Below are positions 7,300 through 16,642 of a stretch of DNA of 64,000 nt, piece after piece. The position numbers and the translations under genes were made by a program. The notes under the pieces are model-generated. The model was not told the origin of the DNA. It saw only the letters and a program-made list of their open reading frames with translations, and made no database searches. Numbering within the stretch: the stretch's first letter is position 1; each line of letters begins with the position of its first letter. The stretch spans positions 62,001 through 126,000 of the forward strand of contig JAKITO010000002.1 of assembly GCA_021648025.1 (NCBI GenBank), written 5' to 3'. The DNA comes from Paracoccaceae bacterium. GTDB lineage: Bacteria > Pseudomonadota > Alphaproteobacteria > Rhodobacterales > Rhodobacteraceae.

Positions 7300-9724
7300 T
7301 GGCAAACACCCGCAGCAATTCGGCTGGCGGCGCATTTGCCAACCGGCGGGCGGGCAAGGCGGCGGCAGCAGCAGCAGCCACCAGTGTCAGCCCCAGCAAC
7401 ACCAACCAGTCCCATGGGAACAAATACATCGGCAAGCGCCAGCCAAATGCTTCGACATTGATCACCGCCAGCAACACCCACGCCAACACCAACCCCAATG
7501 GCAACGCCAATAACGCGGTCATCCCGGCCAATGCCACCGAGCGCACGACCTCAAGCCGGGCCAGCCGCGCCCGTGTCAGCCCCAGCGCCCAGACCGGGGC
7601 CAATTGCGGCAGGCGCATGCTCCACAAGGTCAAAAGCGAGGTCAGAATGGCAAATCCGGCCACCCCAAGGGTCAGGACATTCAATGCGCCGGTCACCACA
7701 AACGTTTTGTCAAATATCTCTAACGAATGCGCCTTGAGGCTGGATTGGTCCAGCACCCCGGCCAACGGTGGATCAAATGCGCCATTCAGATCGCGCACCA
7801 GGGCATGGGTGTCAGCCGGGTCCAGTTGCAGACCAAACTGACGGTTCGGCAGGGGGCCTGCATGCGCCAGCAGGCTGTCCAGGCTGACAATGATCTGGCC
7901 TGCCGGATTGCCATAATCGGAATACACTCCGACCACCGGCATCACCCAACCGCCCCCAAGCTGCAATTGCGCGTCATTTTCGCCGGGTTCGCCCGGCCAA
8001 AGATCATTGCGCCGCGCCAGCAGTTCATTGATCAAAGCACCTTTGCCTTTCGCCACCTGGTCCCAGACATCCGGTGCGCCATCCAACAAGGGCCAGTTAT
8101 CGCGATAACTGGCGTGATCGACAATGCCGTAGACGCGCATATCCTGACCGTCAATGCGGACCTCGCCATATCGGATCGGCAGGATTGCATCGACACGCCC
8201 TGCAAGAAACGCCCGCAGCTCGTCGCCCTGCGCGTCGTTGATGGTCGACACATATATCTGCGCCGACAGCCGTTGGTCCAGCCAACCGGTAAAGGTCAAA
8301 CGAAAGCTGGACACCATGGTCGATACACCGACATTGGTCGCCAGTGCCAGCAACAGCGCCATCAGCGCCAGCGACAATCCCGGCAATCCCGCGCGCATAT
8401 CACCCCACAGCCAATAGGCCAGCGGCCCCCGGGTGCGTGATTGTCCAAACCGTAACGCCAATCCCAACGCCCCCGGCAGCATCAATGCCGCCCCCAGCAT
8501 CAGCCCCCCCAACAGGGCAAACCCCGGGACCAGCCCGTCAAATATCAAAACCGCCAGCCCGCCGGCACCCATCAGTCCCAGCCCCGCCAAAGCCATTCCC
8601 CGGTCCGACCGCGCGCTGTGTTGGCCCCAGGCCAGCACGCCGGGGGCTGCCAGCAATGGCATGGAATGCAGCCGCCACAACGCCTGTGCGCTGGCCAGCA
8701 ACGCGCCCGCAACTGCCATGCCCAGGCCTGAGACGAACCAGATGGGTCGCAAGGTCAGGCTGCCTTCGACCGGCGCGCCATACAGCCCGCGCAGGGTGGC
8801 CGCCACATCGCCGATCAGGGCCGAAGCCACGAGGTAGCCCAGGATCAACCCGATTCCCCCCGCCACAATCGCCAGCAGGATCAACTCGCCCAACAGCAAC
8901 AGGCTCAGGCTGCGTAAAGGCACGCCAAGGGCACGCAGGGTGCGCAACATCGGGCGGCGTTGTTCGAACGCCAATCCAACCGTGCCATGGACGATGAACA
9001 GACCAACGGCAAAAGCCAGCAGGCCAAAGGCGGTCAGGTTCAGATGGAAACTATCGGTCAGGCGGGCGGTGTCGGCACCCCGGTCAGGGATGGAACGGAT
9101 AAGATCGGGGGCAAGCACCGACAATGGTTGGCGGGTTTTCAACCCAAGCGGCTGTTGCGGCAGGATCAGCAGCCTTGATATCCGGCCCGGTTGGTCCAGC
9201 AGGCGTTCGGCCAAAGCAATATCACCCAGAACCATGCCCAGCGGCACCTGGGTGCTGGAGGTCAGCGGCAGTTCTTGGGCCCGTGTGTCTTGGGCCTGTG
9301 TGCCAATATCCGCAATAGTATCGCGGTGGGCAAACATTTGTGTGAAGGTGGTCAATGGCGCGCCATCAGTGGGGCGCATTGCCGGCAGACCGGGATGGCT
9401 CAACGGGTCCACGCCCATCACGCTGACCCATGTATTTCCCAATTGCACCCGCCCTTCCAGAACCGGGCTTAGCTGCCAACCGGCCCGCCGCAACGCGACA
9501 TAGGTTTCCAGCGCAATAGTACCATTGGCGGCGCGAAGTTCCGGCAAGGGTACACCACCCAATTGCAAAGCCGCCTCGTTATAGGACGCGCGGGCCTCGG
9601 CGTTGATCGCCTGCACCGCAGACCACAGACCGGTGGCCAGCGCCAGCCCGGCCAGCAGGGTTGTCAATTGCAAAGGATGGCGTCGCCAATGGGACATCAG
9701 CGCAGACAGGGCGGTTGCAATCAC
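7289..9724 (-). CDS. ABC transporter permease with two FtsX domains
   Basis: This 811-residue permease has one N-terminal membrane helix, a large extracytoplasmic region, a first FtsX block of three helices (around LTAFGLLAFAVGLFIVHGTVGLAFEQRR), a middle block of further helices (GMALAGLGLMGAGGLAVLIFDGLV and LSLALMALLLALATNVGVS), a second soluble region, and a C-terminal FtsX block (VLTLGVAGFAILTSLLTLWS...PPAELLRVF). It is thus a fused double-permease of the AttF/AttG or LolC/E-like group, which extracts or exports hydrophobic molecules. It overlaps the ATPase gene by four bases (ATGA) and the AttH-like gene by 11 bases, so the three are translationally coupled. Length is as expected for fused members. 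Confidence 0.82.
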   Translation of the reverse strand: MIATALSALMSHWRRHPLQLTTLLAGLALATGLWSAVQAINAEARASYNEAALQLGGVPLPELRAANGTIALETYVALRRAGWQLSPVLEGRVQLGNTWVSVMGVDPLSHPGLPAMRPTDGAPLTTFTQMFAHRDTIADIGTQAQDTRAQELPLTSSTQVPLGMVLGDIALAERLLDQPGRISRLLILPQQPLGLKTRQPLSVLAPDLIRSIPDRGADTARLTDSFHLNLTAFGLLAFAVGLFIVHGTVGLAFEQRRPMLRTLRALGVPLRSLSLLLLGELILLAIVAGGIGLILGYLVASALIGDVAATLRGLYGAPVEGSLTLRPIWFVSGLGMAVAGALLASAQALWRLHSMPLLAAPGVLAWGQHSARSDRGMALAGLGLMGAGGLAVLIFDGLVPGFALLGGLMLGAALMLPGALGLALRFGQSRTRGPLAYWLWGDMRAGLPGLSLALMALLLALATNVGVSTMVSSFRLTFTGWLDQRLSAQIYVSTINDAQGDELRAFLAGRVDAILPIRYGEVRIDGQDMRVYGIVDHASYRDNWPLLDGAPDVWDQVAKGKGALINELLARRNDLWPGEPGENDAQLQLGGGWVMPVVGVYSDYGNPAGQIIVSLDSLLAHAGPLPNRQFGLQLDPADTHALVRDLNGAFDPPLAGVLDQSSLKAHSLEIFDKTFVVTGALNVLTLGVAGFAILTSLLTLWSMRLPQLAPVWALGLTRARLARLEVVRSVALAGMTALLALPLGLVLAWVLLAVINVEAFGWRLPMYLFPWDWLVLLGLTLVAAAAAAALPARRLANAPPAELLRVFANER

Positions 9725-10386
9725 ATCTCACCCCCGTCAATCCGACCGTCCCGCAGATGCACGCGCGCACCAAGACGGGCCGCGATGCGTGGCGAATGAG
9801 TAACCAGCAACAGGGCGGTGCCGGTATCGGCCACCAACTCCAGCATCAGGTCCAGCACCGCGTCACCGGCGATCTGATCAAGATTGCCGGTCGGCTCATC
9901 CGCCAGCAACAGCTTGGGGCGCAGCCCCAGGGCGCGCCCGATCGCCACCCGCTGTTGCTGTCCGCCTGACAGTTGTTCGGGAAACCGTGTGACCAGGTCC
10001 GACAACCCCAAACGTTCCGTCAGATGCGCCAGCCACGACCGGTCTTCGACACCGCCCAGTCGGGCATGAAAGGCCAGGTTATGGGCCACATCAAGCGATG
10101 GGATCAGGTTGAACTGCTGAAACACCAACGCCACAACCCGACGCCGCAAATCGGCGCGCCCCTTGTCGTCCAACCCCATCAAAGGCGTACCATCCAGGGT
10201 TATCTCGCCTGCATCAAAATCATCCAACGCGCCCGCCAGTTGCAACAGGGTGCTTTTACCACTGCCACTTTCCCCGGTCAGCGCCAGCGTCTGCCCCGGC
10301 TCAAGCGTCAGGGAAACGCCGTTCAGCACCGGCCGGGCGTGCGGGCCTTCAAACGATTTGATCACATCCCGGATTTCCAGCAGCAT
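9721..10386 (-). CDS. ABC transporter ATP-binding protein, LolD/MacB type
   Basis: This 221-residue ATPase has Walker [11 protein letters not shown]-loop [10 protein letters not shown], signature LSGGQQQR, Walker [13 protein letters not shown] and the switch histidine in LVTHSP. The layout and the short length place it with LolD/MacB/AttE-type ATPases that drive mechanotransmission transporters with FtsX-fold permeases. It is the first gene of the operon with the permease and the AttH-like protein. I start at the ATG at 10386 ([14 protein letters not shown]), because the 30 residues before it have no similarity to the family and no ribosome-binding site is evident. The divergent gene starts 131 bases away. 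Confidence 0.87.
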   Translation of the reverse strand: MLLEIRDVIKSFEGPHARPVLNGVSLTLEPGQTLALTGESGSGKSTLLQLAGALDDFDAGEITLDGTPLMGLDDKGRADLRRRVVALVFQQFNLIPSLDVAHNLAFHARLGGVEDRSWLAHLTERLGLSDLVTRFPEQLSGGQQQRVAIGRALGLRPKLLLADEPTGNLDQIAGDAVLDLMLELVADTGTALLLVTHSPRIAARLGARVHLRDGRIDGGEM

Positions 10387-10517
10387 GTTGATTGCCCCAT
10401 ATTGCGCGGCCACTAAACCCTTGCGGTGATTGGCATACAACCGCCAATTTGACGCCCGCCCCTTGTGCGACGGCACGTTAAGCTACATATCAGGGCCAGA
10501 ACATGAAGGAACCTCAG

Positions 10518-10856
10518 ATGAAATCGCTTGTAGCCCTTGGAATATTTGCCGCCTTGACCGGCGGCATGGCCACGCAATCCCTGGCCAACCCGTTGAATGA
10601 TATCTGCGAAGTCCAGGCCGAGCGTATCAGCGGCTATTCCGGCGATCGCCGCGGTCTGACCTGGAACGTGGGCCAATTCGACTTTCGCCTGAGTGGAACG
10701 CTTGCCATCGGTCTCAGCCACACCAGCGGCTCCCCGACCGGCACCACGTTTGGCTCAGCCCGCCCATTTGCCGGCATGGATGCCCTGGAACAACGCGAGG
10801 CCCTTAAAAAGCGCAAATATGCCAAGGCCTACCAATCCTGCATACAGGCCAGCTAA
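10518..10856 (+). CDS. Small secreted protein of unknown function
   Basis: I do not recognise a domain. The 112-residue product has a Sec-type signal (KSLVALGIFAALTGGMATQSLA, cleavage near residue 23), then a small region with two cysteines (DICEVQAERISGYSGDRRG and YQSCIQAS) that could form a disulfide, and a basic stretch EALKKRKYAKAY. The Shine-Dalgarno GAAGGA seven bases before the ATG at 10518 decides the start over the ATG at 10503. Similar small lipoprotein-like or exported proteins occur in Rhodobacteraceae, but I cannot assign a role. It is divergent from the ABC operon. Confidence 0.55.
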   Translation: MKSLVALGIFAALTGGMATQSLANPLNDICEVQAERISGYSGDRRGLTWNVGQFDFRLSGTLAIGLSHTSGSPTGTTFGSARPFAGMDALEQREALKKRKYAKAYQSCIQAS

Positions 10857-11012
10857 GTTGATCGCCACCTGATCGCACAAACACAAGCCTGTGCAAACAT
10901 TCCCGAACGCTGTTCAGTTTGCGCACCGGTTCCTTCAAAGCCGGGGGAACTGAAGAAACCCACAGCCCCCCAGCTGACCAGGCGATCTCTGACCATGAAA
11001 TTGCCTTGACCC

Positions 11013-11034
11013 GGTCACACCCCGGTCACACCCC
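11013..11034. repeat. 11-bp tandem repeat upstream of a small gene
   Basis: GGTCACACCCC occurs twice in tandem (11013-11023 and 11024-11034) and a third partial copy, GGTCGC, follows at 11035. The array starts 74 bases before the start of the 57-residue gene and could hold a regulator site, or be simple slippage. Confidence 0.5.
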
Positions 11035-11086
11035 GGTCGCGCAAATGCGGCACCTTGGTGGCAATCTCATCTGCCGGAGTCACGCC

Positions 11087-11260
11087 ATGCCCCCCGAAAC
11101 CGACCGTATCCGTCATACGCTGCTGTTCACATTGCTGCACCAGAAAACCCAATCCGAGCAAACCTCAGCACGGCTTCATGCCCGCAGTTTTGCCCGCCAG
11201 GAACTGGACCGGGACGAAGCCAGACAAATCCAGTCAATGGCGCTGGCCAGTTGGCGCTAA
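11087..11260 (+). CDS. Small hypothetical protein, basic and helical
   Basis: This is a candidate 57-residue gene with no recognised family. The ATG at 11087 follows a GGAG eight bases upstream, which is a better start than the upstream in-frame ATG at 10919, whose extra residues are low in information. The peptide is Arg/Gln/Glu-rich (RIRHTLLFTLLHQKTQ...RQELDRDEARQIQSMALASWR) and likely helical, without signal or membrane segment. It lies convergent to rlmE with 23 bases between stops, in which AAATCC/GGATTT forms a weak stem (11266-11285). It could be spurious. Confidence 0.35.
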   Translation: MPPETDRIRHTLLFTLLHQKTQSEQTSARLHARSFARQELDRDEARQIQSMALASWR

Positions 11261-11283
11261 CCGCGAAATCCACCCCGGCGGAT

Positions 11284-11985
11284 TTATCCGCGAAACCCTG
11301 TTGCCACGACAAATTTCTCGGAACTGTCCGACCGTGACGACGGTGGCTTGTAATTCGCCACTTTGGTGAATTTCTGCTTCAACAGTTTTTGCAATTCACC
11401 CTCGGCCCCGCCGGCCAGAACCTTGGCCACAAAGGTCCCGCCCTGTTCCAGCGTATCAAAGGCGAAATAGGCGGCGGTTTCGCATAAGGCCATGATCCGC
11501 ATATGGTCGGTCTGCTTGTGTCCGGACGAAGACGCGGCCATGTCCGACATCACCACATCCGCAGGCCCGTTCAACCAGGCCTTGACCTTTTCGTCCGCCC
11601 CGTCCTCCATGAAATCCAGCAAATGGATTTCGGCCCCTGCCACTGGTTCAACCTCTTGAAAATCAATGCCGATAAGCCGGCCCAATGCCTTGCCTTGCTT
11701 TTCGCCCAATACATTGATCCGCTTGACCGCCACCTGAAGCCATCCCCCCGGCGCACAGCCCAGATCAACCACCCGTGCCCCCGGCACCAAAAAACGGTAT
11801 TTGTCATCCACCTCCATGATCTTGAACGCCGCGCGCCCGCGAAAACCCTCGGTCCGCGCACGTTTCACGTAAGGATCATTCAGTTGCCGCTGCAACCAAC
11901 GGGTTGAGCTGAGCTTGCGCCCGCGCGCGCTTTTGACCGTGACCTTAAGGTCACGCTGCCCGCGTCCGGATGTGTTTTTGGCCAT
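11284..11985 (-). CDS. rlmE: 23S rRNA (uridine-2552-2'-O) methyltransferase RlmE
   Basis: RlmE (RrmJ/FtsJ) methylates U2552 of 23S rRNA in the large subunit. The 233-residue protein shows the SAM-binding motif [15 protein letters not shown] and the catalytic K-D-K-E set: K in [17 protein letters not shown] in MSDMAAS, K in FVAKVLAGG and E in [11 protein letters not shown]. An N-terminal basic tail ([18 protein letters not shown]) is common in alphaproteobacteria. The ATG at 11985 is preceded by AAAGGA at good spacing, so the longer upstream frame to 12081 is not used. Nothing in the 217 bases upstream (11986-12202) looks like a gene. Confidence 0.93.
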   Translation of the reverse strand: MAKNTSGRGQRDLKVTVKSARGRKLSSTRWLQRQLNDPYVKRARTEGFRGRAAFKIMEVDDKYRFLVPGARVVDLGCAPGGWLQVAVKRINVLGEKQGKALGRLIGIDFQEVEPVAGAEIHLLDFMEDGADEKVKAWLNGPADVVMSDMAASSSGHKQTDHMRIMALCETAAYFAFDTLEQGGTFVAKVLAGGAEGELQKLLKQKFTKVANYKPPSSRSDSSEKFVVATGFRG

Positions 11986-12202
11986 ATGCCTGTCCTTTGG
12001 TGTCTCCGCGACCCAGAGAATATTGCGCTTGATCGGATTCATGCGTTCAGCGGGGTAAATGAATTCAATTGAACGCAACATGCTCTAGCGCCCCTTGCCC
12101 GATTGGGCAAGCACCGCCTCGAAAGCCGTGGTCACTTTGACCCCGCCCGCCGCGCGGCCGGACTCGGATGTCAAAACCCACGGGCGAATTCAAAGAAACC
12201 CC

Positions 12203-12904
12203 TTATTTCACGACCCGCAAGTAGGGCACTTTACCGGCAAAGCCAGCCTGTGCCTCTTCAAATCCGTCAATTGCTTCGGCGTTGGTGTCGCTAAGAACCG
12301 CAGGATCAGTCATTTTCTCACCCAATGGGTGGTGCAATTGGCCTTGGTCCAACAGCCCTTGTGGGCCAGAAACCGCACGCAGGCTGGTGCGGTCGATGTC
12401 AAACCGGTTGGGCGTGGCAGCCATTGGTCCATCGGCGATCAAAACCCCCAATGCGCGGTTGACCGTGCCCATATCGCTGCGCAGCGGCAGCAGGATCATC
12501 CGCGCTTCCAGGTTTGCACCGGATTTGCGTTCGCTGGTCAGGGTAAGTTCCGCCACCGATGGCGTATCGAACATGTGTTCCAGAACCACCGATATGCGGG
12601 TGCGCCCGGCTGGTGTGAAAAAACAGGTCAACGGCATGCCGCGCACTTCCAGCCCGGCCAGATCGCGCAGATGACGCCCCGCCAGTCGAAACCGGGCAAT
12701 CCCCGGCGCAATGCGTTCGATGATAAAGGCATACTCCAGGATGTTCTCAAGTCCGCGGGGATCAATCTGCGAGCGTTTTGGCACCACGGCGCCAGTGAAA
12801 CCCGGGGAATTTGTGGAATCTGTGGAATCTGTGCGCAATGCGTTCCAATAGGCTTCGGCCTGATGAATTGGTGACACCGATTTGCCACTGCGAAACCGAT
12901 CCAT
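12203..12904 (-). CDS. PAS_5-type PAS domain protein
   Basis: This protein of about 233 residues has one PAS domain of the alphaproteobacterial PAS_5 family: AEAYWNALR, then RSQIDPRGLENILEYAFIIERIAPGIARFRLAGRHL, and GMPLTCFFTPAGR. The motif RSEIDPRG and the LAGRHLRDL pattern are typical of this group. There is no kinase or output domain, so it probably acts as a stand-alone sensor or adaptor, often described only as hypothetical. I start at 12904 because GAAAGG sits eight bases upstream; an ATG at 12961 is an alternative with a weaker site. The gene reads away from yicC and its promoter would lie in the AT-rich spacer 13010-13130. Confidence 0.72.
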   Translation of the reverse strand: MDRFRSGKSVSPIHQAEAYWNALRTDSTDSTNSPGFTGAVVPKRSQIDPRGLENILEYAFIIERIAPGIARFRLAGRHLRDLAGLEVRGMPLTCFFTPAGRTRISVVLEHMFDTPSVAELTLTSERKSGANLEARMILLPLRSDMGTVNRALGVLIADGPMAATPNRFDIDRTSLRAVSGPQGLLDQGQLHHPLGEKMTDPAVLSDTNAEAIDGFEEAQAGFAGKVPYLRVVK

Positions 12905-13229
12905 CGAGATAACCTTTCTTGTGTCGCGTCCAGAATTCAACCGGTTAAGAAACTTGCGCATATCATCGTCTTTCTTAGTCTGTTCGCCCGAATTATCCAA
13001 ACCCAAACCCGAACAACCACCGATGAAGACGTAGTGGTGTTAAGATTAGCTTTAGAATGCTTACCCAAGTATTAATATTGCACAATCTCAATTAAAATTG
13101 GAGTATTTCCTTAAGGATTGGTTAATCACGCGTCGGGAATCGGCCGGTTGGCATGGCGGGGCCTTGCCCCCGGGGATGGGTTGGCATTAGGTACAAAACC
13201 GACCAACCCTTGCAAGAGAAATGTACAAA
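12905..13229. other. Divergent intergenic region with AT-rich core
   Basis: This 325-base spacer separates the PAS gene and yicC. Bases 13030-13130 are clearly AT-rich compared with the surrounding coding sequence and probably carry the promoters for one or both genes, but I cannot identify a confident -35/-10 pair. It contains a TTAA-N7-TTAA motif (listed separately). No coding frame or RNA gene is evident. Confidence 0.5.
13111..13125. promoter_or_regulatory. CtrA-like box TTAA-N7-TTAA
   Basis: TTAA (13111-13114) and TTAA (13122-13125) are separated by seven bases (GGATTGG). On the reverse strand it reads TTAACCAATCCTTAA. This matches the TTAA-N7-TTAA form of CtrA sites in alphaproteobacteria, and chpT of the same phosphorelay is in the window. 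It would place the PAS gene or the yicC operon under CtrA; untested. Confidence 0.4.
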
Positions 13230-14129
13230 ATGATCAATTCCATGACCGGTTTCGCCTCGGCCAAGGGCGAGCTTGCCCCCTGGCGCTGGAACTGGGAGCT
13301 GCGCGGCGTTAACGGCAAGGGGCTGGATATGCGCCTGCGCGTCCCTGACTGGCTGGACGGGTTGGAGGCGGGTTTGCGCAAACAACTGGCTTTGTCAGTG
13401 GCGCGCGGCAATATCACGCTGACTTTGCGGGTGACAAAAGGCGAAGACAACGGCGGCGCCAGGATCAACATCGCCACCATGGGGATGATGCTGGAGGCTT
13501 TGGCGGCGGTCGAAAAAGAGGCGATTGCGCGCGGAATGACATTGGCCCCGTCCCGGGCCAGCGATCTGTTGCCATTGCGGGGTATGTTTGATGCCAGCGC
13601 CGCCGAAGAAGATACCGCACCACTGGTGTCGCAGATCAAGGCCGAGTTTGGCGGGCTGGTGGCCGGGTTTGCCGAGATGCGGGCCAGTGAAGGCGCCGTC
13701 TTGTTTACAGTGATGAATGAACAGTTGAGCCGGATTGAGGTCCTGACCGCCCAGGCCGCTGATTTGGCCGAGGCGCGCAAAGGTGCGGTTGCTGACGCGC
13801 TACGAAGCAATCTGGCGAAGGTGCTGGACAATACCGATGCGGGCGGCGGGGTTGATCCGGGCCGGGTGGCACAGGAACTGGCGATGCTTGCGGTGAAATC
13901 GGATGTGACTGAGGAAATTGACCGGTTGGGCGCACATGTGGAGGCTACGCGGGATTTGCTGGCCAAAGGCGGAACGGTTGGGCGCAAGCTCGACTTTCTG
14001 ATGCAAGAGTTCAACCGCGAGGCCAATACCTTGTGCTCCAAGGCGCAATCGGTTGATCTGACCGCAGTGGGGCTGGAACTCAAGGCGGTGATCGACCAGA
14101 TGCGAGAACAGGTTCAAAACGTTGAATAG
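13230..14129 (+). CDS. YicC/YloC-family endoribonuclease
   Basis: The protein has the YicC signature start SMTGFASAKGE, the long helical middle and the C-terminal DUF1732 block (LDFLMQEFNREANTLCSKAQ). Family members are endoribonucleases linked to RNA turnover and are commonly next to guanylate kinase, as here: gmk starts nine bases after its stop. About 299 residues is normal. I choose the ATG at 13230 because it gives the family N-terminus MINSMTGF; an ATG three codons earlier (13221) is also possible, and the Shine-Dalgarno AAGAGA fits 13230 better. It is the first gene of a housekeeping operon with gmk, a gamma carbonic anhydrase and a PLP lyase. Confidence 0.87.
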   Translation: MINSMTGFASAKGELAPWRWNWELRGVNGKGLDMRLRVPDWLDGLEAGLRKQLALSVARGNITLTLRVTKGEDNGGARINIATMGMMLEALAAVEKEAIARGMTLAPSRASDLLPLRGMFDASAAEEDTAPLVSQIKAEFGGLVAGFAEMRASEGAVLFTVMNEQLSRIEVLTAQAADLAEARKGAVADALRSNLAKVLDNTDAGGGVDPGRVAQELAMLAVKSDVTEEIDRLGAHVEATRDLLAKGGTVGRKLDFLMQEFNREANTLCSKAQSVDLTAVGLELKAVIDQMREQVQNVE

Positions 14130-14138
14130 GGGGTGACT

Positions 14139-14792
14139 ATGCCAAATTCCAAAGATCCGCGGCGGGGGCTTTTGATTATTCTTTCCTCGCCTTCGGGGGC
14201 GGGTAAATCGACTTTGGCGCGGCGGTTGCGCGACTGGGACGCATCGATTGTGTTTTCGGTGTCGGCCACCACGCGGGGACCGCGCCCCGGTGAGGTGGAC
14301 GGCCAGGATTATCACTTTATCAGCGAAGCGGCCTTTAAAGACCAGGTCAGCGACGAAGGCATGCTGGAACACGCCCACGTCTTTGGCAATTTCTATGGCA
14401 GTCCGCGCGCGCCGGTTGAAACAGCGATCGAGGCCGGGCAGGACGTGTTGTTTGATATCGACTGGCAGGGCGCACAGCAGATCCGCAATTCGGGCCTGGG
14501 CCAGAACACCCTGTCGATCTTTCTGCTGCCACCGTCAATTTCCGAGTTGCGCCGTCGCCTTGAGGGGCGGGGACAGGATGATGAGGATGTGATTTCAAGG
14601 CGGATGTTGAAAAGTTGGGATGAGATAAGCCATTGGGGGGGCTATGACTTTGTGCTGATCAACGACAACCTTGATGCAACCGAGGCGCAATTGAAAAGTA
14701 TCATCTCAGCCACACGCCTGCGCCGTATTCAGCAACCGCACCTGACCCAGCATGTGCGCAATTTGCAGGCCGAATTTGGAGAGCAGTCATGA
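14139..14792 (+). CDS. gmk: Guanylate kinase
   Basis: Guanylate kinase phosphorylates GMP to GDP with ATP. The 217-residue protein shows the P-loop [14 protein letters not shown], the GMP-binding [18 protein letters not shown] and the lid region [15 protein letters not shown], all standard. AGGGGG six bases before the ATG at 14139 decides that start over the GTG at 14133. Its stop codon overlaps the ATG of the next gene (ATGA). It lies behind yicC, a very common neighbour pair, and should be expressed constitutively. Confidence 0.95.
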   Translation: MPNSKDPRRGLLIILSSPSGAGKSTLARRLRDWDASIVFSVSATTRGPRPGEVDGQDYHFISEAAFKDQVSDEGMLEHAHVFGNFYGSPRAPVETAIEAGQDVLFDIDWQGAQQIRNSGLGQNTLSIFLLPPSISELRRRLEGRGQDDEDVISRRMLKSWDEISHWGGYDFVLINDNLDATEAQLKSIISATRLRRIQQPHLTQHVRNLQAEFGEQS

Positions 14793-15313
14793 CTTTGTAC
14801 GCATTGGACGGCGTGGCCCCACAGGTGGACGCCGATACCTGGGTGGCACCGGACGCCAATCTGATTGGGCGGGTGGTGTTAGAGGCGGGCGCGTCGGTCT
14901 GGTTTGGCTGTAGCATCCGGGCGGATCACGAGGAAATTCGCGTGGGTGCCGGCAGCAACATACAGGAAAACTGTGTGCTGCATGTTGATGAAGGGTTTCC
15001 TTTGCAGATCGGGCATAGCTGCACGATTGGTCACAAGGCAATGCTGCACGGTTGCACGATTGGTGACGGATCACTGATCGGTATGGGGGCAATTGTGCTG
15101 AACGGGGCAAAGATTGGCCGCAACTGCCTGATCGGTGCAGGGGCGTTGATTACCGAAGGCAAGGTGATCCCTGATGGGTCATTGGTGATGGGGGCGCCGG
15201 GTAAGGTGGTGCGCCAGCTTGATGATCAGGCAAGTCAGATGCTGCAAGCAAGCGCACGGCATTACCAACAGAATATGCGCCGGTTCCGGGATGGATTGAA
15301 AGTGGTCGGATGA
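14789..15313 (+). CDS. Gamma carbonic anhydrase-family hexapeptide protein
   Basis: This 174-residue protein is a left-handed beta-helix of hexapeptide repeats ([37 protein letters not shown]). The metal-binding histidines of gamma carbonic anhydrases are visible in [15 protein letters not shown] and LHGCTIG, and the Q/R residues of the family (SIRAD, SNIQEN) are present. It is of the YrdA/PaaY type, which may hydrate carbon dioxide or act on thioesters; the exact reaction is not settled for most members. It is translationally coupled to gmk and to the PLP lyase (stop overlaps the start by four bases). Confidence 0.85.
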   Translation: MTLYALDGVAPQVDADTWVAPDANLIGRVVLEAGASVWFGCSIRADHEEIRVGAGSNIQENCVLHVDEGFPLQIGHSCTIGHKAMLHGCTIGDGSLIGMGAIVLNGAKIGRNCLIGAGALITEGKVIPDGSLVMGAPGKVVRQLDDQASQMLQASARHYQQNMRRFRDGLKVVG

Positions 15314-16491
15314 TGCGAAACGCCAAAGGGTCGTTGGTGCGCCCTGTTCCCCTTCCTGCAAGTGCCAGTTGGCCATTGGTGACGCCATTGTCACCCTCGG
15401 TGGCTTATGCCAGTGACACGCCGGATGCGCTGGATGATCAGTATGAAGGGCGGCTTCAGGGTTATACCTATGCCCGCGAAGGCCATCCCAATGCGGATGT
15501 GGTGGCGGCGCGTCTGGACATGATGGAAGGGATTGATGGCGGGGTGGTCACCGGGTCCGGCATGGGGGCGGTTTCCTGCGTTCTGATGGGGCTGTTGCAA
15601 AGTGGCGATCATGTGATTGGTGGCGCGCAGCTTTACGGGCGTTCGACGCGTCTGATGGCCGAAGACCTGCCACGTCTGGGGATTGCCACGACCTTGGCCG
15701 ACCCCTGCGATGTGGCGGCGGTGCGGGCGGCATTGCGGCCTGAGACGCGACTGATACTGGTCGAAGTGGTGTCCAATCCAAGTTTGCGGATTTCGGATAT
15801 TGATGGGTTGGCCGGGCTTTGCCGCGAGCAGGGGGTTTTGTTGGCCGTGGACAATACATTCACCACCCCGCGCGGGTTTCGTCCGTTTGATCACGGCGCC
15901 GATATTGTCATCCATTCGCTGACCAAACTGCTGGCGGGACATTCTGATGTCATGCTGGGCTACGCGGCCGCGCGCGACCCGGAACTGGCGGCGCGATTGC
16001 GGGTGTTTGCGGTAACTTGCGGGTTGGCACCCAGTCCGTTTGATTGCTGGCTGGCTGAACGCGGGCTGTTGAGCTTTGAGCTGCGGTATGACCGGGCACA
16101 GGCAACGGCTGCGGTGTTGGCGGATCATATTGCCGGATTGAAAGGGGTTAAGCGGGTGATTTACCCGATGCGCGAGGATCACCCGGATCACGCCCGCGCG
16201 CGCGGGCTGTTGGCGGGGCAGGGCGGTACTATGGTTAGTTTTGAACTGGATGGCGCGCGCACGGCTGCCAATGCCTTTACCCGTGCAGCGGACGGGCTTT
16301 GTTTTGCGCCGACCCTGGGCGATGTGGGGACAACCCTGTCACATCCCGCCACGTCGTCGCACCGGGCACTGAGCGTTGAGGCACGTGAGGTGTTGGGGCT
16401 GAGTGAGGGTTTTTTCCGGGTTTCGGTTGGATTGGAAGAGCCGGAGGTATTGATGCGAATATTCAGCCAGGCCGTTGCCGCGGCGATTTGA
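15310..16491 (+). CDS. Cys/Met-metabolism PLP enzyme (cystathionine gamma-synthase/lyase family)
   Basis: This 393-residue protein belongs to the trans-sulfuration family of PLP enzymes. The PLP lysine is K206 in IHSLTKLLAGHSD, the aspartate D181 lies in LLAVDNTFTTP, and the phosphate-binding TGSGMGAVS precedes it. Members cleave or form C-S bonds at the gamma or beta carbon (cystathionine gamma-lyase or synthase, O-acetylhomoserine sulfhydrylase, methionine gamma-lyase); which one applies cannot be decided from motifs. The N-terminus is a little divergent. It is coupled to the carbonic anhydrase-like gene. The 151-base gap downstream holds a CTTTGGT/ACCAAAG inverted repeat at 16528-16556. 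Confidence 0.8.
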   Translation: MMRNAKGSLVRPVPLPASASWPLVTPLSPSVAYASDTPDALDDQYEGRLQGYTYAREGHPNADVVAARLDMMEGIDGGVVTGSGMGAVSCVLMGLLQSGDHVIGGAQLYGRSTRLMAEDLPRLGIATTLADPCDVAAVRAALRPETRLILVEVVSNPSLRISDIDGLAGLCREQGVLLAVDNTFTTPRGFRPFDHGADIVIHSLTKLLAGHSDVMLGYAAARDPELAARLRVFAVTCGLAPSPFDCWLAERGLLSFELRYDRAQATAAVLADHIAGLKGVKRVIYPMREDHPDHARARGLLAGQGGTMVSFELDGARTAANAFTRAADGLCFAPTLGDVGTTLSHPATSSHRALSVEAREVLGLSEGFFRVSVGLEEPEVLMRIFSQAVAAAI

Positions 16492-16642
16492 ATTCTGACG
16501 GATCTGACAGGATTGTTCCGGGAAACCCTTTGGTAAAGAAATTTAAGGGACCAAAGATCAGCAGGGTCTTGATTAATTGTCAGGGTTCTGTTGTTTTGCG
16601 GTTGCAGCAATTTGGATGTGAGCCAATGTCAGGAGACGTGCG

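Noticed and set aside
12085-12178. Open tail of about 30 codons on the minus strand ending in a TAG at 12085 (upstream of rlmE)
   Set aside because: It is closed by a stop upstream after only about 33 codons and has no start or ribosome site; I considered it as the remnant of a neighbouring gene but cannot support that.
12095-12874. 259-residue plus-strand frame opposite the PAS gene
   Set aside because: The minus-strand frame has a clear PAS_5 domain; this one has no family features.
13187-14083. 298-residue open frame antisense to yicC
   Set aside because: It is Ser/Arg-rich shadow sequence of a clear YicC gene with strong family motifs; no ribosome site or homology.
16528-16556. CTTTGGT/ACCAAAG inverted repeat after the PLP lyase gene
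   Set aside because: The 15-base spacer and lack of a T-run make a terminator doubtful; kept only as a note in the gene entry.
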